A stretch of 64,000 nucleotides of DNA from Bryoerythrophyllum caledonicum (lineage: Eukaryota; Streptophyta; Bryopsida; Pottiales; Pottiaceae): contig OZ020515.1 in the NCBI GenBank assembly GCA_963971425.1, forward strand, positions 12,168,291 through 12,232,290. Direction: 5' to 3'. Shown here piece by piece: positions 23,271 through 37,246 of this stretch. Position 1 is the first letter of the stretch; each line of letters starts with the position of its first letter. The translations under genes and the position numbers were made by a program. Below the pieces are notes generated by a model. It was not told the origin of the DNA. It worked only from the letters and a program-made list of their open reading frames with translations, and searched no databases.

Positions 23271-24444
23271 CTATATAATTGCATTTGTTAAACATGTTCC
23301 GAGTTTGAAACAAATTAGTCAAACATGCAAATTTTGCTCTATATTTAATCACATTGTTGTAGAATGTCTTCCTTCGTTTGGGAAGTCAATTAAGGAGAAA
23401 AAAAATCTCTTAAGGATCTTATTTATTTGCAGCAGTGTATAGAGGAGCCTATGATAGATTGGGATTTCAATTTAGTGGTCTAAGCTTAAGGTTAATTAAA
23501 CGTTATTGTAGAAATTTGATAGCGTACTCTTAAACGTCAAACAAATTATATTGTCAAAAATTTGATATGATGGTAGCAATTATAATTACTTATCTGTAGT
23601 AAAAAGTAAATTATATTTTCTACTTAAATTACAATTTTTGTTTGCCGAATTCAAAAATTGAATGTCTATACACAATCTATAAATTTCTAAGGCTAAAAAG
23701 CTTGGAATGGATATAAGCTAGAGAAAATAACATGTGTCTTTACGTACAATGAAGACAATTTACAAAGTAAGGCGTTGATTCTTAGTTTCTTGTCTAGAGA
23801 TCCTTACAAACCTCATTCCATAGCTTTTGGGTTGTTTTGTCTTTTTTATATGATAATTTGTGTTGAAAACCTTTGGAGAGTTTTTAATACATATGAGACA
23901 ATTGTTAATAGTTAATGAAGGTATAAAACATAATGATTCAATTTTTTTTTCACTCTTGAAAAAGGAGATTGAACAAATTTGTGTAACAATTAAGAATGAA
24001 TTTGAAAAGGGGTCTTTTGTGAAAGGTGTTATAATTGAATTTAAATATTCTAGAGAAATCCTTTAAGTAAATATTCTAGAAATTTACAAGTATGAACCTT
24101 ATAAATCAACTTTACAATATTCCCTCTTGAAAATATGCCTTCCAAGTTTCAAACACCTTCACTTTTCAAAAACAAATATTTTCCATCTGCTAAAATGTAG
24201 GTTTTGATCTTTTGCACTAACTTCACATAGAGGACAACCTTGGAGGGAACAAATATATATTTTTATATAGTTTCAAAGCCAATTAACTACTTATATGGAT
24301 TTATTTGCTCTTAGTATCCTATGTAGCACTCAATGAAAAAAATCCAATGCCTTTAAATCTTTAAACTTCTCCACATTTATGTTTAACCAATTATTTTTGT
24401 TGTTAGAGCTCTTACATAGTTATATGCTTTATATGCTCTCTTAT
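23271..24444. other. Unassigned AT-rich sequence
   Basis: Very AT-rich with only short frames (for example 23248-23442 and 23860-24066), none of recognisable family. Part may be decayed internal sequence of a copia-type element. Confidence 0.4.
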
Positions 24445-24675
24445 GGTACTATAGAGGATGTGAAGAAACTGACAATGTCATCAAGCCAAATTCTTTTAGA
24501 ATTTTTGAATGAAGTTTTGGTTATCTTTAGTTCAATACATCAAAACTTGGTGTGAAGTTGAAAGGGTATTGCCTTGGATATGGAGATCAACATATATTGG
24601 TATTTGAATATGTGGAAAACAAAAATCTTGCAGAAGCATTGTCATTCCCTATTGATTCATTAACTTCTCCCTTAT
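24445..24675 (+). pseudogene. Receptor-like kinase fragment (captured or relict)
   Basis: Translation gives GTIEDVKKLTMSSSQ, then EFLNEVLVIFSSIHQNLV, and after a frameshift KLKGYCLGYGDQHILVFEYV and ENKNLAEAL. This follows the plant RLK kinase pattern through subdomains II to V (VAVKxLSxxSxQG, EFxNEVxxISxxxHxNLV, GxCxEGxxxLLVYEYxxNxSLAxAL). The ATP-binding Lys is retained in VKKL. No catalytic loop follows, so this is one or two exon-sized pieces inside AT-rich repeat DNA. Origin by transduplication or as a relict gene cannot be decided. Confidence 0.65.
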
Positions 24676-25329
24676 AAATGATATCTTTTTATCATATTTC
24701 ATGGAAAAATATTTAGGTGATTTTGTTATATCATTTAGTTGTATTTTAGAAATTATTATATTTTATATGAAATAATTTATAATGTTTTTAAAAAATTTAA
24801 GCTTTTGAAGTTCGTGATTGAATACGTTTATATAACAATGTTTTATTAATTCATTTAGTAGATGATTACATCTATTAATCATTTGATAGCATTATGGATG
24901 CTCGTTTGAAGTTATGGCCTATTCAATAGAACGAGCATGGTTTGGACATCCATTTTTTTTATAGACTTGGGAAAAACCACAAATAAATATTTTGATCAAA
25001 TAACATACAATCTCTTTAATTTAAACGCCAAATTATGACAAACATATTGCCATTTCTTTCTCTATGTGCGCCATTAGAAGTCATTTGCCCAACAATTTAA
25101 AGGATTCATATAGACTTTGTAATTAGTTGTTCAATAGTCCCAAATATAGTGCCACTCATAAACTTAAAGGATGTAAAATTTTCAATTAAATATCATCTTC
25201 TTTTGCTTTATTTATAAGTATAGTATTCAAATCTTTAAAATAAAATTACCTTTCATCATATTCAAACATCAATTCCTATATTCTCTTCCATAATTCTACT
25301 CTTTATAGTTTTTAGCATATAGCTTTGCA

Positions 25330-26025
25330 GTTTTCAACACCTCTTGTTCTCCCTTTTGTTTTATGATCTCTTTTTTTTTGTTCCACTTGATATAACAATA
25401 AAATATTAAGAAAAAAAACTATACATTCAAATTCTATACTTATTTTCAACATTTTTTCCATATTGATGCTTATAATGCAAATCTAACAAATTCACATAAT
25501 TAAATTTATTTTTGAAAATTCAATATTTACTTTCATTTTTTCTAAATATGTGGTCTCTTCATCACGAAAAGAGTAACTAAAAGCATTAAAATTTGTGAAA
25601 ATTGCTATGATGTGTATGTATTGTAATAAATTATATATTCCAATAATAATCCAAAGTAATGGTTTCAAATAACACCGGATTGAGCTTATTAATCATCTCC
25701 TTATAGAAAGTTACAACATTTTCTTTATTAGTATCCCACTTTTGAATTTCAAATGTTGTTTGTTATATTATTTAATTCGGAACATATTGTCCAAATGAAG
25801 TCCTTTATTCATTTCTACATAAAAATATAATAAGTTTCAAAATAGGATATAATATCATAAAATTTTGTATAAATGACAATTAATAAATTTTTGAAAACAT
25901 ATACAAAAACTTGAATAAAATTTGAGCATTTTTTTTAATAGGAAAAAATTTATTTTCTCTTCAACTAAACGCAAACATCTTTCCATTGTAATGAGCTAAG
26001 TCTTGTGAAAATTGAATAGAAAAAA

Positions 26026-26061
<36 letters not shown>

Positions 26062-26460
26062 TAGCAGTATAATATTTAGTTACTCATTCACAACTATACA
26101 CATGACTCTAACAATCATGTCTCTTCGACTACAACTTCACTTTTAACCTTGAACTCTTATGATTTTTATGATTACTAAAACTATTTAAATAGCACTTCTT
26201 TTTCATCTCAAATATTTCTACATGGTATCAAAGAAAAGTTAAGATTAACAAATGTAGATATTATCAAAAAATTCTATTCATGTATGAAGATTGAAGAATC
26301 ATTTATCATTAAAATCATATGGAAATGCCTACACATCAACAATATAATGTAAAGATTATAATAAGTATTGAATTTCTACTCTTTTATTTCATGGAAAATT
26401 TAACTCACTCTACATAAATCATATCATTAACTATAAACACAATGGATATTAATGAATTTT
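25330..26460 (+). repeat. LTR-like direct repeat, downstream copy (precedes copia remnant)
   Basis: The copy of 22195-23270 with the same orientation ends in ACAATGGATATTAATGAA just before gag-like sequence, consistent with a 5' LTR and gag start. It includes a (TA)n microsatellite at 26032-26058, absent from the upstream copy. Confidence 0.5.
26032..26058. repeat. (TA)n microsatellite
   Basis: About 13 perfect TA units inside the downstream LTR-like repeat. Confidence 0.9.
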
Positions 26461-26899
26461 TATCAAATCTATTTATTTTTCTAAATTTCCTCTTATAATG
26501 GAAATTATGCCACTTATGATGACACACAAGGTTGATATTAACCATGTTTCTAAGTTTTATGGTTCTTATATTAATATTTGACAAGATTGATTATCGTAAG
26601 TTATCAAGGCTGAAAAATTGTCGTCACTATTCACTAATAGTGGAAACAAAGCAATTGCACCAACCGCGGCAGAGATCACTATTGCTAATCTACCTTTGGC
26701 CGCTGCAAAAACAAGAAGTCAAGTTAGTGTCAATTATTCACAATTGCATTAAAAATAATATAATATGTCATATTCAATCATATAAGACATCATATGATGC
26801 ATGAAAATAATCTATAAGTGTATATGAAGCTCAAGATGCAATTGCAAAGATGTATCTATTAGACAATCTACACACCTTTAATATGAAATAAATGGAGGA

Positions 26900-28620
26900 A
26901 TAACAAAACACATTCATGTGTTTATATTACACCTTGAAGAAATGTTTGCAGCAAAGTGTCCAATTCCAGATGCTGAAGCAATTTTGACGTTGATGAGAAG
27001 TCTAGTGCCATCATATAGATCTTTAAATATTTCTCTAAGAAGGCAACCAAGTATAACTTTACAATCATTCATAATTAATTTAAAAAGAAACTTTGATGAA
27101 AGATATTGATATAAAATTTTGAAAGTACATTAGCTCTTAATATAGGAAAGAAGACTTCTAAAAGTAAAGAACATTTTTATAATAAAAAAACCTTTTTTCA
27201 ATTCTCCAATTCAAACAATGAAGTAAACTCTTGTCAATCTTTTAAGAAGAACAAATAAATTTTTGATAAAACATGCTTCTATCTTTAAAAACCTAGACCT
27301 TGTATTCAAGAGTGCAAAGCAAGACATACTGCAAAGAATAGAATACAATATGATATAGCTACAAAACCAAATAAGCTTTATGCAGTTGCCTCAATAGCTC
27401 AAGAAGGTTGTACATCTTGTTAGTATATAGATTTTGGAGCAACACCAGGTATGTGTCATCAATATGGTGCTCTTCAAAATTACACAAATTATTACATACA
27501 ACTTGTATGATTAAGTGATGTCACCACATCCTACAACATAGAAGGACATGGTGATGGCATTGGCAAACTTTCAAATGATATAGAGAAAATTATACATGAA
27601 GTTTTATATGTCCTAGGACTTGCAAAGAACTTTCTACAATACAATTTAATAGAGCCAAAGAAGAAACTTGAGTTAGTTTGGAATTTCAACTTCATTTAAC
27701 AAATTTGGCTAGATTATTTCTACCAACAAATTATAAATCTTGATTTATATGAATTAGGTGTATCCAAAACAAATATCCAAAAACAAAACATTGGTTATAC
27801 CAACAATTACCCCATTAGACAAAGTTGATTTATGTCATCTATGACTAGGCCATATAAATCAACATTATAGACTAAGCCAACTTCAATATATATCCACCCA
27901 AATGAATAATTTGACTCTCAAGACGTCAATTTTTGTCATTCATATGTGTTGAAGGTATTCATTCTGACATATGCAACCCAATGCACGTTCCTATATATCT
28001 CATCACATTTGTTGATGGCTTTTCCAAATATTGTCATGTTCAATATTAAAACATAAATATGAAGCATTTGAAAATTTTATAATCCATAGATTCTTTTTGG
28101 AGAAAATCAAACAAATCACAAAAGCATAGTACCACAATTTGATCTGGAGGTGAATATAAATCAACCTTATTTACTCATTTTTGTAGACATAAAGTTGTCA
28201 AAGAAGAATTTACAACAACATACATACCACGACAAAATGGAGTCTCGAAGAGAAAGTATCGAACCCTGGTGGAGGGGATTTTATCCATGTAAGGTTATGC
28301 TCGTTTGCCCTCAGTGTTTTGGAGTGAGGCACTTATGATCGCTAATCATCTTTAAAATAGGAGTCCCACCAGAGCCAAATTAGAAAATAAAACTTTTTTT
28401 GGAATCATGGTTCAATAAAAGGCCTAATATTTCACATCTAAGAATCTTTGGTAACAAAGCTTATGTCAATATTCCTTAAAAAACTTGAAAAAAACTAGAC
28501 TCGCATTCATTTGAAGCTATTTTTTAGGTTACAGCAAAGAAAGAAAGACTTATGAGTTCCCATTAAAAAATGAATTTATATAGAGACTTCATATTCAATG
28601 AGAGTGATATTTTTTAAAAT
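26900..28620 (+). pseudogene. Ty1-copia gag-protease-integrase remnant
   Basis: Pieces in the right copia order can be read in shifting frames: gag (ILTLMRSLVPSYRSLN, near 26960), protease (YIDFGATPGMCH with VLYVLGLAKN, 27420-27640; the active-site DSG is now DFG), pre-integrase LGHIN (27850), integrase (IHSDICNP and TFVDGFSKY near 27960-28030, GGEYKS near 28145, YIPRQNGVSKRK near 28225), and the integrase C-terminal LRIFGNKAYV near 28440. The RT and RNase H domains are missing; homology ends near 28620, shortly before the truncated LINE tail. Many stops and frameshifts show an old copy. Confidence 0.75.
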
Positions 28621-28772
28621 CCAAAATCCATCTTTGTACAAGATTTAGTTGATTAATTTTATATTAACATCCTTCAATAATTTTCGGCAAGCCTCAGATA
28701 GCTAATCAACAACAATGGGCCACCTTGCTTCCACAAGCATCATCCATTGGTTCTTTTAATGTTGATGATTTA

Positions 28773-28925
28773 AGTGTCTACCCTCGAGAGGGGGAAGTAG
28801 TTCCATAAGTCTACTAATCCTTTGTCTAGTGGGCATTGTTTCAGTGGTGGAACAAACAAACATTTTATTCATGTTGGTATCCTTTGAAGAGTAGTGCTCT
28901 TCTTCTCCTTCTTTATCCCCTTCTT
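28773..28925 (+). repeat. LINE 3' tail, severely 5'-truncated copy 3
   Basis: The segment begins AGTGTCTACCCTCGAGAGG and matches the 3' ends at 10125 and 38916, ending in a TTC/TTCT-rich run at 28897-28925. The second hairpin changes to TGTC/GGCA with a T-G pair, keeping the stem. Copies limited to the 3' end are typical of LINE insertion by target-primed reverse transcription. Confidence 0.7.
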
Positions 28926-29392
28926 TAGCTGGAGATGACTTATCAATTTAATTCTTGAAAATGGTATTTTTCACTAAAGACAAGAATTGTTTTTGACAAT
29001 ATGAAAGGAAATAGTCTTACCGGCTAGAATTTAAAATCTTACATTTAATAGTGTCATAGCAAAGTTTTTTGGAGTTCCAGACATGCCCGCACTAGAGTAG
29101 TTTCTCTTTAAACCCCTAAGTTTAGGGTTTCTTGAAGTTTTGGGCAAGTTCTTGTGTTGTCAATTTATAACATTCTTCTTTGAAATTTTTATAGTAGGTA
29201 GACATCAATAAAAGCTTTGTGTAGGTACAAAGTTTATCCTAAATCCAACACTTAATGAGAAAGTTATATCATCTTAAAGGAAAACTTCACAAAAGCGGGC
29301 ACTTCGGGCAACTCCAAAAACTTATGCTAGGACATTTTGTTACATGTGAGATTTATGATACTAGAAAGTATTATTATTTCCTTTCATATTGA

Positions 29393-31154
29393 TGTAAGGT
29401 TTAAAAAATGGGTCGACTTACAAAACACCCAGGCTACACCCACCGCTAGGTTCGTTCTAGGGGATGATTTGGCGTCTAATCTTAGGTAGTTGTCTCTAAT
29501 TCCACTAATAAATGTGTCAATTGTTGTTGGCTTTAAGGTTTTGAAGGTAAAAGTGTATCTATAACCTACACTCTTAAGGATTTTTACTTATTATTATTAT
29601 ACCCACAAGCATGTGCAAGTATGACGTGAGCCTTGCTCATTGTCATTAATCTGTGAAGTGGACTTCTAACCTATACCCTCATGGGTAAATGGATTCTATC
29701 CATTTAGTACTCATTGCGAGTTCCTTAAATAATTCAAGTTAATCAATCACAATCTAACCTCTAGCAATAAGCTCCAAGCTTCCTTATGTCTTCACTTTAT
29801 GCTTCCCATCATCACACCTTTAAAACACAAGTTAAAGCACAAACAACACACATGTAATAATTAGTACTATTCTTAAAGGTTCAAAGTGTTAGTCTAATTC
29901 TTGTCTCAATTAACTAGATGCACTATTATCTCTTTTAATTAGACTTCCTATACTTTGAATATTTCTTGATAACAAACTTTTATTCCTTTGTTTAATTCTA
30001 ACTTATTTACTACACTATCATCCTTCACATACTATCACACTTTCTAAGGGTAATCTTGTAATATAAGTCTCGATCAATTCTACTTCTTAGCTAGTCTTAA
30101 AGATTAACTTTAAACACAACTAGACTCTTGATCTAAAATTTACAATTTAATTACTAGACTCAAAAGTCAATGTAATTTCCACACTATGTGATCAACTCAA
30201 CCATGTGTTGACCAAACATTAATAATTAAAATTATTAATTCTCAAATTAATATTGCATTTGTAATTGAAACTTCAATTCTCATGAATTCCAATTCCAATG
30301 ATTCTGAATCCCAACCTTCAAACAAACATTAGTTCATCACATACATAATGCATTTTTTATTGAAATTAATTATATGCAATTTAAATTTTATTTTATTTCC
30401 GATTGCAATTAATTTTACTTCACTTCTATGCATCAGTTGTCTTGCATATTTTTGGTTTATATATTTATTTTATTTTATTTTTATATTTTTTACAATTTGC
30501 TCACAAATTGGTACTGTAGATATTCAATTTCTACTCTAACCAATTTCACTTCCAAAATTCACAAATTTAATTTACTTATTATAAATTCTTTGTCAGTGAA
30601 TTTTGTAATCTCATTACAATTCTCCTTCACATATAACTTCCACAATTCATAATTTTGAATTTAATTCTTTACTTAATGTGTCTTATTACACATGAACAAA
30701 TTTCACACAACAATTACAGTTATGTAGCTAACACCCCGTAGACTTACACATAATTCAATAAATAAATATATTTCAAACAAATTTCTTACAAAACACATGT
30801 AAGAATTCTTTACTAGCTTCAATCCAAGCTAGGACTCACATAATTTTCTTCAAATGTGGTGTAATCATTATCACTTTCTATTCACTTATACTATCTTATT
30901 TATGAAAAGGTACCACTTTTCCTAATGACTTTTCCTATCACCTCTTTGGTTTAATTTCAAAACCTTTTCATATCATTAAGAGTTACGTCCTTTTTTCACA
31001 CCTTTCTAATTCTATTTTCTATTTACTTTAGTAATTTCTATTTATTTTTATTTTACTTCTACTTTTACTTTTACTTTATTCTTTTGAAGTTGTTTCTATA
31101 GCTTTTAAGCTCTAATTTTTTGAAATTTAACAACTTTATCATTTTGGCTCTACA
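29393..31154 (+). mobile_element. Solo-LTR-like insert (TG...CA, 1762 bp)
   Basis: Compared with the uninterrupted repeat near 48935, the sequence is interrupted after TTTCATATTG and resumes with ATTGTCAAAAA. The insert begins TG (29393) and ends CA (31154), with ATTG duplicated on both sides. That is the form of a solo LTR of an LTR retrotransposon. It is AT-rich with no gene; frames such as 30348-30539 are low-complexity. The target duplication is 4 bases plus one mismatch. Confidence 0.6.
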
Positions 31155-31766
31155 ATTGTCAAAAAAATTGTGTCTTTAGTGGAAAATAGCATATTAACCC
31201 ATGTCAAACATTTTTACACATTGTCACACATAGTCGGACATGGTACCAAAAAACTTCTTTTCCATATAAAACTTAAGAGGTTTTCACATTTTTTATTTTT
31301 ATTTTTTTCCACAACAATTTGTGATATAACCCTTCTTGTTGACCATTTGGATTATTACTCTAAATCATATCAAGTTCACCAGAAAAAATGTGAATTGACA
31401 ATGTTTTAACCTCTACTACTTGCACAATTGTATTGAACATGCTACACCTCTTTCCTACCTCTGAAAATTGGTGTACAAGGAACTAATATCATGTTCGACA
31501 TGATGGTATTAAACACATACCATATGTAATGTAGAAGTTTGACACCAAGTGGAGTCAAAGTCTGCTGATCCTCTCAACACTAATAATAATGAGTTGTTAT
31601 TTCTACTTCAAATACTATAGTCTTTCAATTTGTGTGGTAAAAGTTTATGAAATTTTGTGATTATGTTCTACATACACAATAGCATATATCTATACTATTC
31701 AAAAAATAATAACAGAAATAAAAAATCCAAAGAAACAACAACAACAACATCCACAACCACAACCAA

Positions 31767-31811
31767 CTTCTAATACTTTTTGGTGGAGACATTGAAAAAA
31801 ACCCCGGCCCT
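31767..31811 (+). other. 2A-like ribosome-skipping motif (LINE copy 4)
   Basis: Codons 31767-31811 read LLILFGGDIEKNPGP, followed by ATG at 31812. It matches D-x-E-x-N-P-G-P with upstream hydrophobic residues. It is in the same frame as ORF2 (ATG 31863), with one TAA (about 31848) between. The frame is closed upstream at 31719, and no Met precedes the motif. Confidence 0.85.
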
Positions 31812-34800
31812 ATGCCAAACATAATAAAAACACACCCCGCAGCCCATTAAAAACACGCAAAAATGTATTTTATACCAAGTACTATAAAAATGCACCTCGA
31901 ATATCAACACCTCGCTAGCATATTTGCCCCCTTGCTAAAAAACACACATAAAATATACAACACATACAACATGACATTTCCACATATAGCACACTACATC
32001 CAACTAAAAAATGCACATTCACCATCACACATTTTCTATGCCTTAATCGTCACTATCCACCCCTCACTAGACGAGTACAACCAAATCTTAACCCTACAAG
32101 ACATCAATACAACACAATGGACTAACACCCTCTTAAACAACCTAGCCACCCTACCCAACCCGCTCAAACGACATATTAATACAAAACATCCGTACACAAA
32201 ATTCCTAGCAAAAAACAAAAATATCATTCTGCATAAAGACTCCATACACAAACAAATATACAACTTCATTCATAGTCAAAACTCACCTCCAACACAAAAC
32301 AAAATCCAACTACACTTTCCATTTCTCCCGCATGAACTAATTAGAGAAACAATAAGATGTTGTGAACCCATTCCAGAATATACACACCCACATCCACCAC
32401 CCCCATACATCCCCTCTCTAAATCACAACACATACACCATAGACATCGACACGTATATCTTAACATGGAACTTCGCATCCCTAAACATTGCTCTTCTATG
32501 CCTCCAAAACCTCATCACATGTACAAACACCCCTTTGGTGGTCATTGCCATACAAGAAATCAAACTCACAGCCATTAAATCTACTAAATACATACAAAGA
32601 ATTTTTCCAAACTATGAACTTATTTTCAACAACATCCATGCATTCACACGTTGCATCCAACAAGGCATGCCATACACAGCAGGTTGTGGTGGTCTTCTTA
32701 CTCTAATACACAAATCCTACGCATTCCCAAACAACATTATTCAAATTCCCACACCCATGCATATATCTCTATTTTTACAAATTCTAAAAATTAAAAACCA
32801 ATCCCTTCAACCATGGCTGCTATTTCATATCTACATGCCAACCCACCTAAAAGACATTAGACTCATTCCAAACATTAAAAACACTATTGCCACCAAAATC
32901 AACAACAACTAAAATCACACATACTTAATGTGTGGTGACTTTGATAGAGACGTTGCTCTAATTGGCAGACAACACGGAGATCACCTCTTCCCTCCACAAA
33001 CCACTGACCACCATTGGCGCACCTTAACTAATAGCCTAAACTTTACATACATTTCCATAGACACAACATACTCTAGACAAGGCGGCTATGACAGTAAAGA
33101 CCTTAGTCTAATAGTTGGTTTTTACATATATAACCCAAACCATACACAATATATCTGCACAACAAAAACAAAAGCTATTCTCAACTCTGACCACTTACCT
33201 ATCCAATTAAACATCCCACAAAACATACTTACTAGTAGAATGTATACAACACCAAATCATGAAAATACCCGGATACTGAACCCCATCCCAAAAACTAACG
33301 CCCAAAATTTCAACACAATGTTCTTTGAAGAAAACTCAATTCTAATAGACTCCCTCATTAACTATCTAAAAAACAATGACCAACTCTCTTAGAATCAATG
33401 GCTTTAAATTTGCAAAACCCTAGACACTCTAATAAATAATATCTCCAATATTCTAAAAAAAACTTGTAAAGCTCCATCCATACTCCAACTAACACCAAGA
33501 GCATCCAAACAAGGAGGTTATCTACCATGAAAACTCTAAAAAAAGTGGAAACAACAATTAACCACCTACCACACAATTTGAAAAACAATTCAAATTATTA
33601 AGAATAACCTACAATGGTTCATCTACTCAATTTGCTAAGAAATACAAACCCTTCAGCATACACAAATCTTGCCTCTACTTCCTTCCCAAACATCACCAGA
33701 GAATGGTTACATGATATTGCAATAATTGCGAAAGAGGCCAATAAACAAGCCAAAAAATTAAGTACCAAATTTGCCAAAGAAAATATCAGAAAAACCATCT
33801 CTAAATTTAGACAATTATGTGAAACTAGCCCAAAGAAAATTAACAGAAGAGTCTTTAAAAACAATGAATCCTCACCGCTAAACTGTATCACCAATCAACA
33901 TAACATTATCTTAACTAGCCCTAAAGACATCGCAAATGAGATATATAACTAGCAAACAAAAAATACCAGACCTATCGTATCCACATGCAACTATTTACTA
34001 GACTACCCACCAACATGTACATGTGTTGTAAGACAATATTCATGCCATAACCTCGACGGCTTGACTATACATAAAAGGGGTGAATCACAAATCCCACTTC
34101 ACACATACTTTAACAAAGCCGCATACAATACATGCCTCAAAAATCTGGGAAACAAAAAAATTCCAGGGCCAGACCGCTCCATATTAAAACTAATGCTCCC
34201 AAAATTCCACAAACTTCTCTCCCTATTTTTCTCATACTGCTACAAACAAAAACAAATCCCCGCCTCATGGAAAACTAGCTCTACAGTGTTACTATATAAA
34301 AAAGGTGACCCCTCAATGCTTTCCAACCATAGACCAATTGCCTTAGCCAACACTATCTATAAACTCTTCACAAGCACAAACACTTCCATAGTATCCTTGT
34401 ACAGAGAAAAACACCAAATCCTACACGACAGTCAAGAAGGCTTTTGTGCGGAAAGAAGTACTGCTAGACAACTCCAAACCATAATAGCCGCACTTGAAGA
34501 CGCACAATTTACAAATTGAGACATATATATTCTATATATTGACTTCAAAAACGCATTTGGCTCCATTGACTAAGAAAGATTACTAGCAATTATGTCTACT
34601 CTTGGATACTCCACAGACGCACTTGCACTAGTTGGAAATATCTACTCTCACTTGTCCACCTCATATGTTGGAGAATATTCCGGAACAACACGTCCCATCC
34701 CCATACAACGTGGAACTATACAAGGGAATACTTTAAGTCCATATTTATTCATTATTTTCTTAGAACCTCTACTAAGGTGGATGCAAAGAGGAAATAACGG

Positions 34801-35697
34801 CTACACCTTTGGAAAATTACAAATCACCATAAACTCGGCCGCTTACGCTGACCACCTTGCCGCTTTTGCTGGTAAACTCAAATCACTACAAATCCAACTC
34901 AATAAAATTGACAAATTTTGCGAGTGGTCCGGTATGGACGTCGGCATCCAAAAGTGTGCCGTCACGAGATGTCCAAACAAATCCAAAATGAACCCCACTG
35001 CATTTAAAGCACTTATGCAAACCGCCAACATCAAATACCGTAACCAACCCATCCCTATACTACATCAAAATGAAGCATACATATGTCTTGGCACAAATCT
35101 TGTTCCCTCAGTAAAGTGGAAAATACAAATTCACATCACTATTGCTAAACTTATTAAACAATGCAAAGAACCAATAAAATGCCCGGCCACTATGAAACAA
35201 AAAATTAAAATGGTAGATACCGTACTTAGACTAGGAGTAGCATATAGCTTCTACGTAGTCCCATACTCCATGCCTGCCAGAAAAAAATTGAACAAAAAAA
35301 TCATAGCCATAGAAATATCCATTTCTGGCCTTCCAAAATGTATGTCAAACGTCATAACTCAACTCCCACAAAATTTATTGGACTAAAAGCCTATTTCCTT
35401 ACAAATGCTTACCTCCGATGTATAGGAGAACAACTTCAAAATGCACTCAACGACAAAGGTAGACCTAGCAAGATCTACGAAGGACTCACCAACTTTATCC
35501 TCGCCAAATATGGTGGTGCTAAAAACATTCCTAGAATTAACAAAAGTGATTGCATTGGATCACCAATCACCCGTACATTTTTTCTACTAAAAAATGAAGC
35601 AAAATTTTACCTAAAAAGCACACTTGAGGATTTCTTCTCAGAACCCTCACCTTTGGAACAAATGTGGCTACAAGAAACCCAAAATGACAAGAATTAA
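31812..35697 (+). pseudogene. LINE ORF2: endonuclease and reverse transcriptase part
   Basis: After the 2A the frame gives an N-terminal extension, then an apurinic-type endonuclease: LTWNFASLN near 32460, IAIQEIKL near 32550, GCGGLLTLI near 32685, CGDFD near 32930 and SDHLPIQL near 33190. Reverse transcriptase follows: KKGDPSMLSNHRPIAL (34300), QEGFCAERSTARQL (34435), motif A YIDFKNAFGSID (34540), motif B GTIQGNTLSPYLF (34715) and motif C AAYADHLAAFA (34845). Motif C is YADH instead of YADD, so a catalytic Asp is lost. Stops (TGA 34517, TAA 34571) and frame changes near 33390-33610 and 35340 break the ORF. The frame changes from 33614 onward are too few to obscure domain order. Confidence 0.85.
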
Positions 35698-37246
35698 CCA
35701 ACACCTCTTCCAAAATAATTTATAAAAACTTTTATCATAAAATATTACGGAGTTAAAACAAATTACACTCCCAAACGGAACACACATTATGAACCACAAT
35801 GACTTCAAAACATATCATGCTACACCGTCCAAACTAGTAAAGAGTGCCCTTAATATTGCCCAACAACTATTTTGCTACCCCACATGCCCTAATGCATGCG
35901 TTTCACTGTGTTCCACACATCCAAACCCCTACACATTTAAAGACACATACATCACCACCAATAACGACATACAACCCAAAAACAACCTTGGCTAACTCAA
36001 GCCCCCCCCAACACTCCGCATCCACTCCTTCCTCCCCCTAACGCACATCCTCAAAAACCCATCCACATACACCATAAATCTCATCCTTGACCATAAACAT
36101 AGAAAGTATATAGACTCAAAACAAAATTATGAAAACTGATACCAAATATTTATGCCAATGGCAACTCAATAACAATACCTACAACAAATGGTTACTCCAA
36201 CGGAACCTCTTCCCATGGCATGACCAAAACACCTCTATCCATAACTCCACACAATTGACACAATATTAATAAAACACACAAAACAAGTATACCACCTCCA
36301 AGCGCAAACTTGTGACTCAATGTCCGTTACCCCATCCTTAATTATTCCCCTCCTCAATATATACACAATTGAATGCAACCCAACAAAGACATTCTCACAG
36401 TACATTATACAATCAATGTTAATGAAGAATACACAAATATTTATGAAGACAACGGGAGGCATCTAATCACTATCCACGCCACTAAACTCGAATGGTTATG
36501 GAAATAATACCATAACAAATTGCAAACCCCCACAAATATAGAGCCATTAATCCAACCATTTAAAACTAAAATAGTTTGGCAATACCAAAGATACAAAGAT
36601 TGCATTCCAAAAAATGACCTCCTTTAACTCGCACATTACACATTACCCACGCCCATTCTAGACTCACTAATTTCATCTTTTAACATCCAACACTCATACT
36701 TCTCATTCCTAATCACATGCCCCACCCAACTTACCAAATTCCACTCACCTTTCAATAGAGACACAATTTTTGGTTCACTAGAAAACGCCTTTGACCACAA
36801 ATGGATTGGAAACAGTATTGCACACCCCCACAATATAGAAGAAACACAACAAGCAATACATTTGGCAAGACTTGCGGCCGAAAAAAACCAAACTCTACTT
36901 CCACTCTTATCATCACATTAGACAATAATTGGTACCAAAACTTTAAGCCACACTTAGGCCCATTCCCCGATTCCCACATCATAGCGCTATTTAAGGCACA
37001 TACAGTACCATATGAAGAAACCACCCAACCACCTGAATTATCAAATAAACCCAGGCTCGAACCATCTATCATGCAAATAATATGCATTCACCATCATTAG
37101 AATAACATTGGTACCTCGGAACAACTTACCACACTTATATCCATAACAAATAACCTCAACATAAGCCAAATATACACAAAAATAGTTCCACCTACACCTT
37201 CCCAAACTCCAGTGAACTGTATGAAAAAAATGGTCAAATCTTAAAC
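35698..37246 (+). pseudogene. Decayed linker of LINE ORF2 between RT and RNase H
   Basis: The sequence keeps the A/C-rich coding-strand composition of the ORF2, but no frame over 112 codons remains on the plus strand. By position it should encode the RT C-terminal region leading to RNase H. Minus-strand frames here (for example 36752-37087) are shadows. Confidence 0.5.
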
